Source of the DNA: JBEBGV01 sp040081265 | GTDB lineage: Bacteria; Acidobacteriota; Vicinamibacteria; Vicinamibacterales; UBA2999 | Direction of reading: 5' to 3' | Assembly (NCBI GenBank): GCA_040081265.1 | Contig: JBEBGV010000034.1 | Span: 1 to 51,575, forward strand | Length of the DNA stretch: 51,575 nucleotides | Part shown: piece after piece, positions 1-8,460 of the stretch | How the letters are laid out: each line of letters begins with the position of its first letter | Position numbering within the stretch: the first letter of the stretch is position 1 | Notes under the pieces: generated by a model | Told to the model about the DNA's origin: nothing | What the model saw: only the letters and a program-made list of their open reading frames with translations | Database searches by the model: none | Translations under genes and position numbers: made by a program

Positions 1-32
1 CAGTAGACGAGGGAGGGGTCTGGGAGGGCCCG

Positions 33-1058
33 CTACGGCGTGACGCCGTCCTTGAGAAAGTCGATGAGCGGCGGCAGCGTCTTCTCCGGCGACTCGAGGT
101 GTGGCACGTGGCCGAGGCCCGGAAGCAGGAGCAGCCTGGCCTTGCCGTTCGGAATCGTGCTCGAGATGTACTTCATGCGTGCCTGGAATTCGGCGGGCGT
201 TCCCGCGAGGTAATCCTCGGCTCCGCCGAAGACCAGCGTCGTCGCCTGTATGTGCGACCAGTCGTACACGACAGGGTCGAGATACTGCACCTGGCTGATG
301 AGGGCCTGCACCATCGCCAGACGCGGCCACTCGGCGCCAAGCGTCCATGCGTAGCGAATGCGCGTGTAACGCTCAAAGGCATCGTTCCAGGCGCCGGGCT
401 TGTGAGCCACGTAGCGCATCAGGCCAGCGCGAATTGACTGATAGCTGGATCCCAGCGTCGTCTTGTAGGCCTCATCGATGCCGGCCCACGGTCGCGCGAA
501 GCGCGCATCCGTCAGACCAATCGGGTTGTAGAGGACGAGGCGTTCGGTCAGCGACGGATACTGCGTCGCGAAGCGCGCGGCGAGCATGCCGCCCATCGAG
601 TGGCCGACGATCATGGCCCGTGGAATCTGCAGGCTGCCGATGAGAAGTCTGGTGTTCCTGGCCCACTCGTGAAAGTTGTACTGAATCGTCGTGGGCTTCG
701 ACGAACGGCCGTAGCCGATCTGGTCCGGGACGATCACCCGGAAGCCTGCCGCCGCCAGAGCGTTGGCAAACCCACCGAAGTAGAACCCGGCGAAGTTGTT
801 GCCGTGCAGCAGCACGACCGTGTGCCCGTTCGGAGGAGCGGTCGGCGCGATGTCCATGTAGGCCATGCGCAGTTCCTGCCCTTGAGTCGTGATCGAAAAA
901 TACGTGCTCGGGTACGGATACGGCACGTCCTCGGCGGTGATGCTGCCGGGCAGGATTCCTGGTGGGGTTGGTACCGTCGGCGCTCCACTTTGAGCGCTCA
1001 GGCTGCTCTGGGCGATCAGCAGCGCACAGAGGATGGGGGCGAAGCGTGGGTGCTTCAT
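33..1058 (-). CDS. Secreted alpha/beta hydrolase
   Basis: 341-residue alpha/beta hydrolase fold enzyme, probably exported. The N-terminus is a signal peptide (hydrophobic residues about 8-20, cleavage likely near SAQS). An HG pair (LLHGNN, about residue 85) supplies the oxyanion region, GHSMGG places the nucleophile at about Ser154, and GLGHVPHLESPE near the C-terminus gives the catalytic His at about 317; the acid is probably the Asp in GGAEDYL. This is the general epoxide hydrolase/haloperoxidase-like lineage, and the substrate cannot be read from sequence. It is transcribed divergently from the large transporter gene at 1205, with about 145 bases between them for both promoters. Length is normal for the family plus a leader. 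Confidence 0.85.
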   Translation of the reverse strand: MKHPRFAPILCALLIAQSSLSAQSGAPTVPTPPGILPGSITAEDVPYPYPSTYFSITTQGQELRMAYMDIAPTAPPNGHTVVLLHGNNFAGFYFGGFANALAAAGFRVIVPDQIGYGRSSKPTTIQYNFHEWARNTRLLIGSLQIPRAMIVGHSMGGMLAARFATQYPSLTERLVLYNPIGLTDARFARPWAGIDEAYKTTLGSSYQSIRAGLMRYVAHKPGAWNDAFERYTRIRYAWTLGAEWPRLAMVQALISQVQYLDPVVYDWSHIQATTLVFGGAEDYLAGTPAEFQARMKYISSTIPNGKARLLLLPGLGHVPHLESPEKTLPPLIDFLKDGVTP

Positions 1059-1204
1059 GGCCAGCGTTGGATGGGGTGGTCCGCGAGTCTCGCACCGGAA
1101 TTATAGGGCACCCCGCACCGTACCTGACGGCCGTGTGCAGACAACATCCCCGATCGGTGCAGCCGGCACCGGATTGGAATTTCTCGTAGTATTGGCGCCA
1201 TCCG

Positions 1205-4200
1205 ATGCGTCCGTTGATTCGGCGTCTTGTGTCTCCCTTCGTCCAGTTGCGCGAGGGCGAGGGCACCACCGCGGCCTTGATGTTCGCCTATTCGTTTCTG
1301 GCGATGACCGCCTACAACATCATCAAGCCGGTTACGCGGTCCAAGTTCATCTCGGACCTCGGCGCAGATAACCTGCCGTGGGTTCAACTCGCCGCGGGCC
1401 TCCTCATCGGTGTGGTCATGCACGGCTACTCGAGGGTGATCGGGCGCGTTCCGAAGCGCTGGGCCATCCCGGTGACGCAGGCCGGGCTCGTGGCGCTGCT
1501 CCTGGTCCTCTGGTTCTTCTTCATCGAAGGCTTCGACGCAGCGTCGGTCGGGCTGTACGTGCTCGGACAGATCCTCGGGATCCTCCTGATTAGTCAGTTC
1601 TGGACGCTGGCCAACGACATCTACGATGCCAGGCACGCCAAGCGGCTGTTCGGCCTGATCGGCGGCGGCGCCAGCATCGGTGGCGCAATGGGGGCCGGGA
1701 TTACCGCGACGATCGTCGACGAAGTCGGAACGGTGAACCTGCTGCTCGTGGCGTCCGCGGTGATGCTTCTGTGCATCGGACTCGTCCTGATCATTCTGCG
1801 TCGCGAGTCGGCAGCGGGCACATCCAGCGCCGCCGAGACGGAAGCCGGAGTGGGTGGCACCGAAGCCATCTCGCTGCTCCGCAATTCCCGGCACCTTCAG
1901 CTCATCGCCGTGATCATCGGCTGCGCCGCCATCGGCGGTGCCATTGTCGAACAGCAGCTCAACATGGCCGCCGAGGCCAGCCTGGGGCAATCGGAGGTCG
2001 ACGGCATCACGCAACTGCTGGCCCAGGTAACTGTGTATCTCTCTCTGATCGGTTTCGCGATTCAGGTGCTCCTGACCAGCCGGATCCACGGCCTGCTCGG
2101 CATCGGGTTCGCGTTGCTCATACTTCCTGTCGGCCTGGGTGGCATGGGCATCGCGATGCTGCTGAACAGCGCCCTGTGGGTGCCTGCTGCCGCCCGTGTG
2201 CTCGACACGTCTCTGCGCTACACGGTGGACAAGACCACGAGAGAGATTCTCTTCCTGCCCCTACCCGCCGGGGTGAAGCACCGTGCCAAGCCGTTCATCG
2301 ATGTGACGATGGACCGGTTCGCCAAGGCGGTCGGCGCGCTGCTCCTGCTCGTGCTGATCAAGCCGTGGGGTCTGGCGCTGACGTGGCGGCAATTGAGTTA
2401 CGCCAGCCTTGCCTTGATGGCGGTGTGGGCGGTGATGGCCGTCAAGGCCCGGCGCGAGTATCTGGCGTCGTTCCGTCGAAGCCTCATTCGGCACGACGTC
2501 GCTGCGGCGGACATACGAGCGCCGCACGCCGACCTTCAGACGGTGGAACTGCTGGTCGAGGAACTCGCGCATCCGGAAGAGTCGCGCGTGCTCTATGCCA
2601 TCGACCTTCTTGAATCCCTGGGCAAGCGTCACCTGGTGACGCCGCTGCTGCTGCACCACGGCTCAGGAGCAGTGCGGGCGCGGGCACTTCAGGCGGTCGG
2701 TGCGCTGAAGCCCGATCTGGCAATACGGTGGCTGCCGATGGCGGAGCGCCTGCTGGTCGATGATCATCCGGACGTGCGCGTCTCGGCCGCGCGTGCGGTG
2801 GCGATCATCAAGGGGCAGGATGCCACCACGCTGATGCGGGACTACCTCGCAGGTGAAGACCCCCGTCTCGCGATCACTGCGGCAGTCGTCTTGTCGGATG
2901 TTGCCGACCAGGCCGACCAGGACGCGGCCGCTGACGCATTGCGGCGTCTCGCGGACGATTCGCGTGAGGAGGCCGCTGCGATTCGGCTGGAGGTGGCGCG
3001 CGCCCTCGCGGACGTCACCAATACGCGGATTCGTCGGATTCTGATTCCACTCGTTCTTGACGCCGACGTTGAGGTCGCGCGGGCGGCGATCGCCAGCACT
3101 CGGAGAAGTGCCGACGACCGCGCGCTCTACCTGCCCGCGCTGGTGTCGCTGCTCGGGAACCGTCGCCTGAAAGACGATGCGCGCGATGCCATCCTGGGCT
3201 ACGGGGATCACGCAATTGGTGTTCTTGTGCACTTTCTGAACGAAGAGGGCGAGGACCTCTGGGTCCGGCGGCGCATCCCGGCGACACTCGCACACTTTCC
3301 CAGTCAAACGGCGATGGACTCGCTCGTGGCGACGCTGTCATCGGCCGACGGATTCATGCGCTACAAGACGATCGCCGCGATCGAGTCACTGCATCGTCGG
3401 CATCCAGGATTGACTGTCTCGCGCGAGAGGCTCGACGCGCTGACGCTCGACGAGGCCAGGCGCTTTTTCAACGCGCACACTCTTCATGCGAGCATGAAGC
3501 GAGGCGCGAAGGAAATCGGCGGAACCCTGCTCGCCAGGGCGCTCGATGAGAAGCAGCAGCGGACACTCGACCGGATCTTTCGGCTGTTGGCGCTGATGTA
3601 CCCCGCCATGGATCTCGCTTCCGTGTGGTCGGTCCTGAAGCACGGCGACGCCCGCCAGCGGGCCGGCGCCGCAGAATACCTGGACAACGTCGTTGCCGGC
3701 TCACTTCGAAAGCGGGTCCTCTTGATGGTCGAGGAGATGCCGGACGCTGAACGCTTACGGCAGATCAGCGCGCTCTTCGGCCTGCGGGTCCGCGCCGTCG
3801 ATGACACGCTGGCCCAGCTGATTCATGACGACGATCCGGTGATGGCGGCCGCAGCGATTCACTTCACGGCAGCGACCGGACGCTGGGAGCTGGCCGACGA
3901 TCTCGAGTTCGTGAAGACGCATCGAGTCGAGAGTAACTGGTGCGCGAGCGACACGGCGACGTGGGCTCTTTCAACCCGGACCGCGTTGGCAGGGGAGCGC
4001 GGCGAGGGTCTCAGCCCTTTGCCCACCGTCGCGCTGGCCGATCAGCTTCGTCGCCTGTCGATGTTCGACTACGTGTCGGTCGACGAGCTGTTCCGCTTCG
4101 CAGGGACCGCGCGACAGGCTCGCTACGAGCGAGGCCGCCACCTGTATCGCGGTGGCGTCCAGCCGGACACGCTCGAGTTCTTGGTCGAGGGGTCTGTGCA

Positions 4201-4891
4201 GACAGAGGGGGGCGACCGGATCAATGCCCCAGCGGCGCTCGGGTTCGAACAGATCCTGGCTGGAGCGCCAATGCATGCCGGGATACAGGTGATCGACGGC
4301 GTCGTGAGCCTCTCACTGACGCGGGAAGAATGTCTGACGCTGCTCTCCGACAACGTGGACATGGCTCGCGGGGTATTCAAGATGCTCGGCGAAACGCGTG
4401 GCGGGTTCACCGGCGGTGCGATTGCCAGCGGCCAGGATGCGTTCGAGCCGGTACGGGCCGTCGCCGCAGGCCTTCCGCGCGACCATGTGCGGCTGCTCCA
4501 CCGCCACGCGCTGTTCTCGGTGCTGAGTCCAGCGCAGATGCTTCCGCTCGCAGCGCTTGCGCGTGAGGTGCCGGTTGAGGCGGGGTCGACCCTGCCGTTG
4601 GACGCCGGCAACCCGGCGATCTGCTTCGTTGCTCAGGGTGCGCTCAGCGTCAGTCGTCCAGACGGGTCCATCGTCATCGCACGGCCCGGAGACGCGGTGG
4701 GACTCTATGAGGCTCTTGGTGGGTCTGGATCCCGACCCGTGATCACGGCGACGACGCCGGGAATTGTGCTCAAGATCGACGCGCAGGATCTCTTTGCCCT
4801 GCTGGCGAGCGATCTGACCTTCCTGAGAGCGGTCTTCGCCGGGGCGCTCAGGACTGAAGGACTGGGTCAGGGAGCCCCGGACGGGCATTGA
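1205..4891 (+). CDS. MFS/nucleotide-translocase-like protein with HEAT and cNMP-binding domains
   Basis: 1228-residue multidomain membrane protein. Residues about 20-430 form about 12 hydrophobic segments resembling the Npt1/Npt2 ADP/ATP translocase branch of transporters (early YNIIKPVTRSKF, then FWTLANDIYDARHAKRLFG). Residues about 440-900 are Ala/Leu/Asp/Arg-rich helical repeats typical of HEAT/PBS-lyase repeats. The C-terminal 280 residues contain two cyclic-nucleotide-binding-like segments (around YERGRHLYRGG and VPVEAGSTLPLDAGN). Similar fusions are known in Acidobacteria and other soil bacteria. The likely role is transport, or transport-like sensing, gated by a ligand at the cNMP folds; the substrate is unknown. 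It stands alone, with no co-directional gene closer than 65 bases. Several long antisense frames inside are high-GC shadows. Confidence 0.85.
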   Translation: MRPLIRRLVSPFVQLREGEGTTAALMFAYSFLAMTAYNIIKPVTRSKFISDLGADNLPWVQLAAGLLIGVVMHGYSRVIGRVPKRWAIPVTQAGLVALLLVLWFFFIEGFDAASVGLYVLGQILGILLISQFWTLANDIYDARHAKRLFGLIGGGASIGGAMGAGITATIVDEVGTVNLLLVASAVMLLCIGLVLIILRRESAAGTSSAAETEAGVGGTEAISLLRNSRHLQLIAVIIGCAAIGGAIVEQQLNMAAEASLGQSEVDGITQLLAQVTVYLSLIGFAIQVLLTSRIHGLLGIGFALLILPVGLGGMGIAMLLNSALWVPAAARVLDTSLRYTVDKTTREILFLPLPAGVKHRAKPFIDVTMDRFAKAVGALLLLVLIKPWGLALTWRQLSYASLALMAVWAVMAVKARREYLASFRRSLIRHDVAAADIRAPHADLQTVELLVEELAHPEESRVLYAIDLLESLGKRHLVTPLLLHHGSGAVRARALQAVGALKPDLAIRWLPMAERLLVDDHPDVRVSAARAVAIIKGQDATTLMRDYLAGEDPRLAITAAVVLSDVADQADQDAAADALRRLADDSREEAAAIRLEVARALADVTNTRIRRILIPLVLDADVEVARAAIASTRRSADDRALYLPALVSLLGNRRLKDDARDAILGYGDHAIGVLVHFLNEEGEDLWVRRRIPATLAHFPSQTAMDSLVATLSSADGFMRYKTIAAIESLHRRHPGLTVSRERLDALTLDEARRFFNAHTLHASMKRGAKEIGGTLLARALDEKQQRTLDRIFRLLALMYPAMDLASVWSVLKHGDARQRAGAAEYLDNVVAGSLRKRVLLMVEEMPDAERLRQISALFGLRVRAVDDTLAQLIHDDDPVMAAAAIHFTAATGRWELADDLEFVKTHRVESNWCASDTATWALSTRTALAGERGEGLSPLPTVALADQLRRLSMFDYVSVDELFRFAGTARQARYERGRHLYRGGVQPDTLEFLVEGSVQTEGGDRINAPAALGFEQILAGAPMHAGIQVIDGVVSLSLTREECLTLLSDNVDMARGVFKMLGETRGGFTGGAIASGQDAFEPVRAVAAGLPRDHVRLLHRHALFSVLSPAQMLPLAALAREVPVEAGSTLPLDAGNPAICFVAQGALSVSRPDGSIVIARPGDAVGLYEALGGSGSRPVITATTPGIVLKIDAQDLFALLASDLTFLRAVFAGALRTEGLGQGAPDGH

Positions 4892-4956
4892 TGCGCACGG
4901 CGGGCCTGCTGGGCTAGAATCCGCTCGCGTCGTCACTTCTGTCACCGGGAGTCCCT

Positions 4957-5799
4957 ATGATGGCCTTTCAGCGCGTCGCCACACTCGTTCTGATCCTCCT
5001 CTGGTACGGCCCGACGGTGGCCGTGGCACAGTCCGCGGCGCCGGCGGTGATCGCGGCTCCGAGCCTGACGCCGGAGCAGATGGAGCAGTTTCTGCTCAAT
5101 GCGCGCTTTGTGTCGCTCAAGACGGTGCGGCAGGGCGTTACCGGCACGCGACGCGCCACGTTCACGGACGGCCAGCTGACGCACGACGTCCAGATTCAGA
5201 CCATCGATGAATCGCGGGCAACCTTTGAGACGCCCAAGGGCGTCGAACTCGACTTCAAGGACACGTTTCGTTACAACATCGCGGCCTATCGTCTGGCGGT
5301 CATGCTGGGTCTCGACAACGTGCCGATGTCGGTCGCGCGGCCGTTTCAGGGAGCTCCGGCCGCGCACACGTGGTGGCTCGATGACGTGATGTTCGATGAG
5401 GGCGGCCGATTGAAGGCCAAGTCCACCGGTCCTGATCCGCAGCGATTTGCCAGCTTCGTGCACATCCAGCGCGTGTTCGACCAGTTGATCGACAACACCG
5501 ATCGCAACATCGGCAACTCGCTGTGGACCAGGGACTGGAAGATGTGGATGGTCGACCACACGCGTGCATTTCGTCGCAGTACCGAGCTCCGCAATCCGGC
5601 CAGGCTCGAGCGGGTGGACAGGGGTCTGCTGACGGCCCTGCGAGGTTTGACCGCCGCCAGTGTGAAGGCGGCCGTTGGTGACAGCTTGACTGAGCTGGAG
5701 ATAGACCCGCTGATTGTGCGCGCAGGGTTGATCGTCGCACTGTTCGACAAGAAGATTGCTGCAACGAGTGAAGCGCGGGTTCTGTATACGAAGCGCTAA
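4957..5799 (+). CDS. Exported kinase-like protein (HipA/PI3K-like catalytic loop)
   Basis: 280 residues with a clear signal peptide ending near AVAQS. The central part has the arrangement FDQLIDNTDRNIGN followed by WMVDHTRAF. This matches the catalytic loop (D...N) and metal-binding (DFG-equivalent DH/DS) motifs of the HipA, phosphatidylinositol 3/4-kinase-like and Fam20C-like superfamily. The short N-terminal lobe (about 40-110) lacks a canonical glycine loop but has a Lys in VSLKTV that could contact ATP. The leader suggests action in the periplasm or at the surface, unusual for a kinase. It converges on the phosphoesterase gene and the two stops overlap by four bases. The family assignment rests on motifs only, so activity is an inference. 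Confidence 0.65.
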   Translation: MMAFQRVATLVLILLWYGPTVAVAQSAAPAVIAAPSLTPEQMEQFLLNARFVSLKTVRQGVTGTRRATFTDGQLTHDVQIQTIDESRATFETPKGVELDFKDTFRYNIAAYRLAVMLGLDNVPMSVARPFQGAPAAHTWWLDDVMFDEGGRLKAKSTGPDPQRFASFVHIQRVFDQLIDNTDRNIGNSLWTRDWKMWMVDHTRAFRRSTELRNPARLERVDRGLLTALRGLTAASVKAAVGDSLTELEIDPLIVRAGLIVALFDKKIAATSEARVLYTKR

Positions 5800-6908
5800 G
5801 GCTGAGGCGTCGGGAGCGCGTCACGGCTGTTGAGGTAGACAGCCGTGAACGTCTCGCCAACGATTTCGAGCGCCGATGGCTGTCCGTTCCTGTAGACCGC
5901 GCCGCCAAGCATGCCCGTGTCGATCTGAATCACCCGGCCTTCGTAGTGGGTGGCGACCCGGAGCGTCGAACTCACGCTGTGACCCACCACCATGGCGCGC
6001 ACGCCGAGAGCCCTCAGCACCGCCGGCACCTGTGGCGTCAACGTTTCCGGTTCGGTGACCAGCCCGCGGTACCAGAGCGGTCCGCTTTCCTGTGACGAGA
6101 ACATCGCCAGGCCTTGAGCGAGCGTCGGCGAAGGTTCCGCGAGATCTTTCGCCACCGCGGCGTTGATGCCGGCGCATCCGAGAGACGCAAGCGCCGGACT
6201 CACGCCCCCGTGGACGAAGGCCACGCCGTTGATCTGCACCATCGCGACGTGCGTCCGCAGCCATCGTCCGTACTCGCCGTCACTCGAGAAGGCCTGGCGC
6301 ATCTCGATCGCGCCGAGCGGCACGTCTTTCATGAACTGGTCGCGGAACGCGTTCACGTCGAGGCGGCGCTTGTCGGCCCGTGCTGATTCTTCAGCCTGAG
6401 CGAGTGCCGCCTCATACACCCGGTCACGCGTGTCGGCGGAGTCGGCCCGGCGGAACGCCGCGTATTCTCCCGCACTGACATAGCGCCAGTCGCGGATCAT
6501 TCGCATGACTTCGTGATTGCCGAGGAGCGCATAGACCTTGCCACCGGCCTGGTCCGCGTCGCGCTCCAGGCGGCGCAGCAGGTCCAGCGTTTTCCGAGAG
6601 TCCGCGCCGCGGTCGAGGATGTCGCCCGTCTGGACGAGGATCGCGCGGTTCCCGATCCAGCGATCGCGCTGATCGATGAGGCGCACCGTACGCAGCAATT
6701 CGACGAACCGCGCGTGCGCGCCGTGGACATCGCCGATAGCCACGACGCGTTCGGTGGTTCGAATGTCGCAGGGCGCCGCGCTGGGTGCGCCCGACTGAGC
6801 GCGGGCGGGCGCGACCGCGGAATCAACGACGAGTGTGGACAGCGCGAGGAGCGCTGCCGCACGAGCCAGACGCCGGAACCGGGCTGAGCGCACGATGGCG
6901 GCCATCAC
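5796..6908 (-). CDS. Secreted calcineurin-like (Shewanella-like PPP) phosphatase
   Basis: 370-residue metallophosphoesterase with an N-terminal hydrophobic leader (about 15-37). The dinuclear-metal motifs of the PPP/calcineurin family are present in order: GDVHG (59-63), GDILDRG (95-101), GNHE (130-133), then FVHGGVSPAL and VVGHSVS with the later metal-binding histidines. The insert between GNHE and the second half matches Shewanella-like protein phosphatases, which dephosphorylate phosphotyrosine or other phosphoproteins. A periplasmic location next to an exported kinase-like protein, on the opposite strand, is suggestive but does not prove a partnership. Two ATG codons start the frame; either is possible. 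Confidence 0.85.
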   Translation of the reverse strand: MMAAIVRSARFRRLARAAALLALSTLVVDSAVAPARAQSGAPSAAPCDIRTTERVVAIGDVHGAHARFVELLRTVRLIDQRDRWIGNRAILVQTGDILDRGADSRKTLDLLRRLERDADQAGGKVYALLGNHEVMRMIRDWRYVSAGEYAAFRRADSADTRDRVYEAALAQAEESARADKRRLDVNAFRDQFMKDVPLGAIEMRQAFSSDGEYGRWLRTHVAMVQINGVAFVHGGVSPALASLGCAGINAAVAKDLAEPSPTLAQGLAMFSSQESGPLWYRGLVTEPETLTPQVPAVLRALGVRAMVVGHSVSSTLRVATHYEGRVIQIDTGMLGGAVYRNGQPSALEIVGETFTAVYLNSRDALPTPQP

Positions 6909-6970
6909 AGTTATTCTCGCACGCTCCAGCCTCGCCTCCGGCGTCCCCTTCCGGGGGAAGGGAAGCCATC

Positions 6971-7996
6971 ATGCGCACAGGATCCGCGGTCCATTCCGCG
7001 CGTGGCTGGACAGGCCTCGCGACCATCCGGCATAGTGTGTCCCTGTTGAGACTCCTTCCCGCAGTGTCGGCGCTGTGTGCAGTACTTGTTGCCGTGGTGA
7101 CGGTATCTGCGCAGGCGCCTTATCCAGCCCGCGTGCTGATGCTGACCACGCACTCGAGCCCTGGTGGCGGCAGCGACGTGTTCCTGCGCGAGATGGCGCC
7201 GCACCTCTCGCGCCTCATGGGCGTGCGTGTCGTCGTGGACAACGTCGCCGGAGGCAGCGGTGCGCGCGCGGTCGGAGCGGTGGCCAAGTCTCGCCCCAAC
7301 GGTGGCGTGCTCTACGCCACGACTCCCACCTACGTGTACACGTCGCTCCTCAGCCGTCCGGCGTCAACCTACCGGGACCTCGAACCACTGGTGAATGTGT
7401 TCTATGACCCGGAGGTGCTCTACACCGCTGCCGGGTCCAAGTACCAGTCGCTGGCGGATGTGATTGCCGCCGCACGCGCCGGCCGTGGCCGATGGGGTGC
7501 CGCCAATCCGGCCTCGCTCGAGAGACAGACGCTTGAACGATTGAAGCAGCGCGCCGGGGTGAATCCAGCCATCGCGACCTTCGAGGGTGGCGGCGACATG
7601 CTGATCAACGTACTCAATCAAACCCTCGACATGGGCATCGGTGAGCTGCAGGAGCTGCGGCCCCAGCTCGATGCCAGGCGTCTTCGAGTGCTGGCCATCG
7701 TGGGCGACTCGGCGCTGCCGGCGCTCCCGGGTGTCAAGACGGTGAAAGAGCAGGGCATCGACCTCTCCGTCCGTAAGTTCCGTGGCCTGGCTGGTCCGAA
7801 GAACACGCCACCTGCGGTGATTGCCGCCCTCGAGGCCGCCATCCCGAAGTTGCTCGCCGACCCGCAGTACAAGGCGGTGTATACGGCCAACAGCCTTCAG
7901 CCGGGTTTCCTGCCGCATGCCGAGTACGTGCGGTTCATGAACGAGTTCGTCCGCCAGACCGAAGGCTTTCTCAAAGAGTCCGGCGCCATCCGGTGA
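6971..7996 (+). CDS. tctC: Tripartite tricarboxylate transporter substrate-binding protein (TctC/Bug)
   Basis: 341-residue periplasmic binding protein of the Bug/TctC family, which captures carboxylates for the TctAB permease. After a leader (hydrophobic about 28-50, ending VSAQA) come the family hallmarks: a Gly-rich SSPGGGSDVFLREMAPHLS segment, VVVDNVAGGSGARAV, and a C-terminal VRQTEGFLKESG helix. The frame is open upstream, but the ATG here is preceded by a purine-rich GGGGAAGGGAAG ribosome binding site, so this start was chosen. It is the first gene of an operon with tctB, tctA, an MmgE/PrpD gene and an SDR, all joined by 4-base overlaps. Confidence 0.9.
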   Translation: MRTGSAVHSARGWTGLATIRHSVSLLRLLPAVSALCAVLVAVVTVSAQAPYPARVLMLTTHSSPGGGSDVFLREMAPHLSRLMGVRVVVDNVAGGSGARAVGAVAKSRPNGGVLYATTPTYVYTSLLSRPASTYRDLEPLVNVFYDPEVLYTAAGSKYQSLADVIAAARAGRGRWGAANPASLERQTLERLKQRAGVNPAIATFEGGGDMLINVLNQTLDMGIGELQELRPQLDARRLRVLAIVGDSALPALPGVKTVKEQGIDLSVRKFRGLAGPKNTPPAVIAALEAAIPKLLADPQYKAVYTANSLQPGFLPHAEYVRFMNEFVRQTEGFLKESGAIR

Positions 7997-8460
7997 CTCG
8001 CGACAAGGCGCTCGGCATCGTCCTGCTCGGCGTGGCGACGGTCTATTACCTGGCAGCCCGGGCGATTCCTGCCAGCGACCTGGCGGACGTCGTGGGGCCT
8101 CGGGGTCTGCCCACGGCGTACGCTGCAGGGTTGGCCCTGCTCTCCGTTCTCCTGCTGGTGCGCCGAGAGTCCGCGCACGCCAAAGCGGGACCGGTCGTGT
8201 CTCCAGCGGTGCTTGCCCGGGTGCTTGGCCTGCTGGTCATCGGTGTCCTTTACATCCTGCTCGTTCCGTGGGTGGGCTATCCGGTCGCCATCGCCGGGCT
8301 GCTGATTGGCACCTCCTACTATCAAGGCGGTCGACTCGATCGGCGCGTCGTGCTGGTCGGGATCTCGGGCGCGATCGTTCTCTGGCTGGTGTTCGTCCAG
8401 GTGCTCGGGATCGATCACCCGGTTGGTGCGTGGCTCGAACGTCTGCTGGGTGAGGCGTGA
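7993..8460 (+). CDS. tctB: Tripartite tricarboxylate transporter small membrane subunit TctB
   Basis: 155 residues with about four hydrophobic helices (near 5-20, 45-60, 80-110, 120-145), matching the TctB (DUF1468) subunit that pairs with TctA in the inner membrane. It starts with GTG, and the GTGA overlap with the tctC stop implies translational coupling. The family is weakly conserved in sequence, so position between tctC and tctA is strong support. Confidence 0.85.
   Translation: MTRDKALGIVLLGVATVYYLAARAIPASDLADVVGPRGLPTAYAAGLALLSVLLLVRRESAHAKAGPVVSPAVLARVLGLLVIGVLYILLVPWVGYPVAIAGLLIGTSYYQGGRLDRRVVLVGISGAIVLWLVFVQVLGIDHPVGAWLERLLGEA

Noticed and set aside
1055..2089. 344-residue minus-strand frame inside the large transporter gene
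   Set aside because: Composition is Asp/Arg/His-rich without domains, and it lies antisense to a clearly coding frame; a high-GC shadow.
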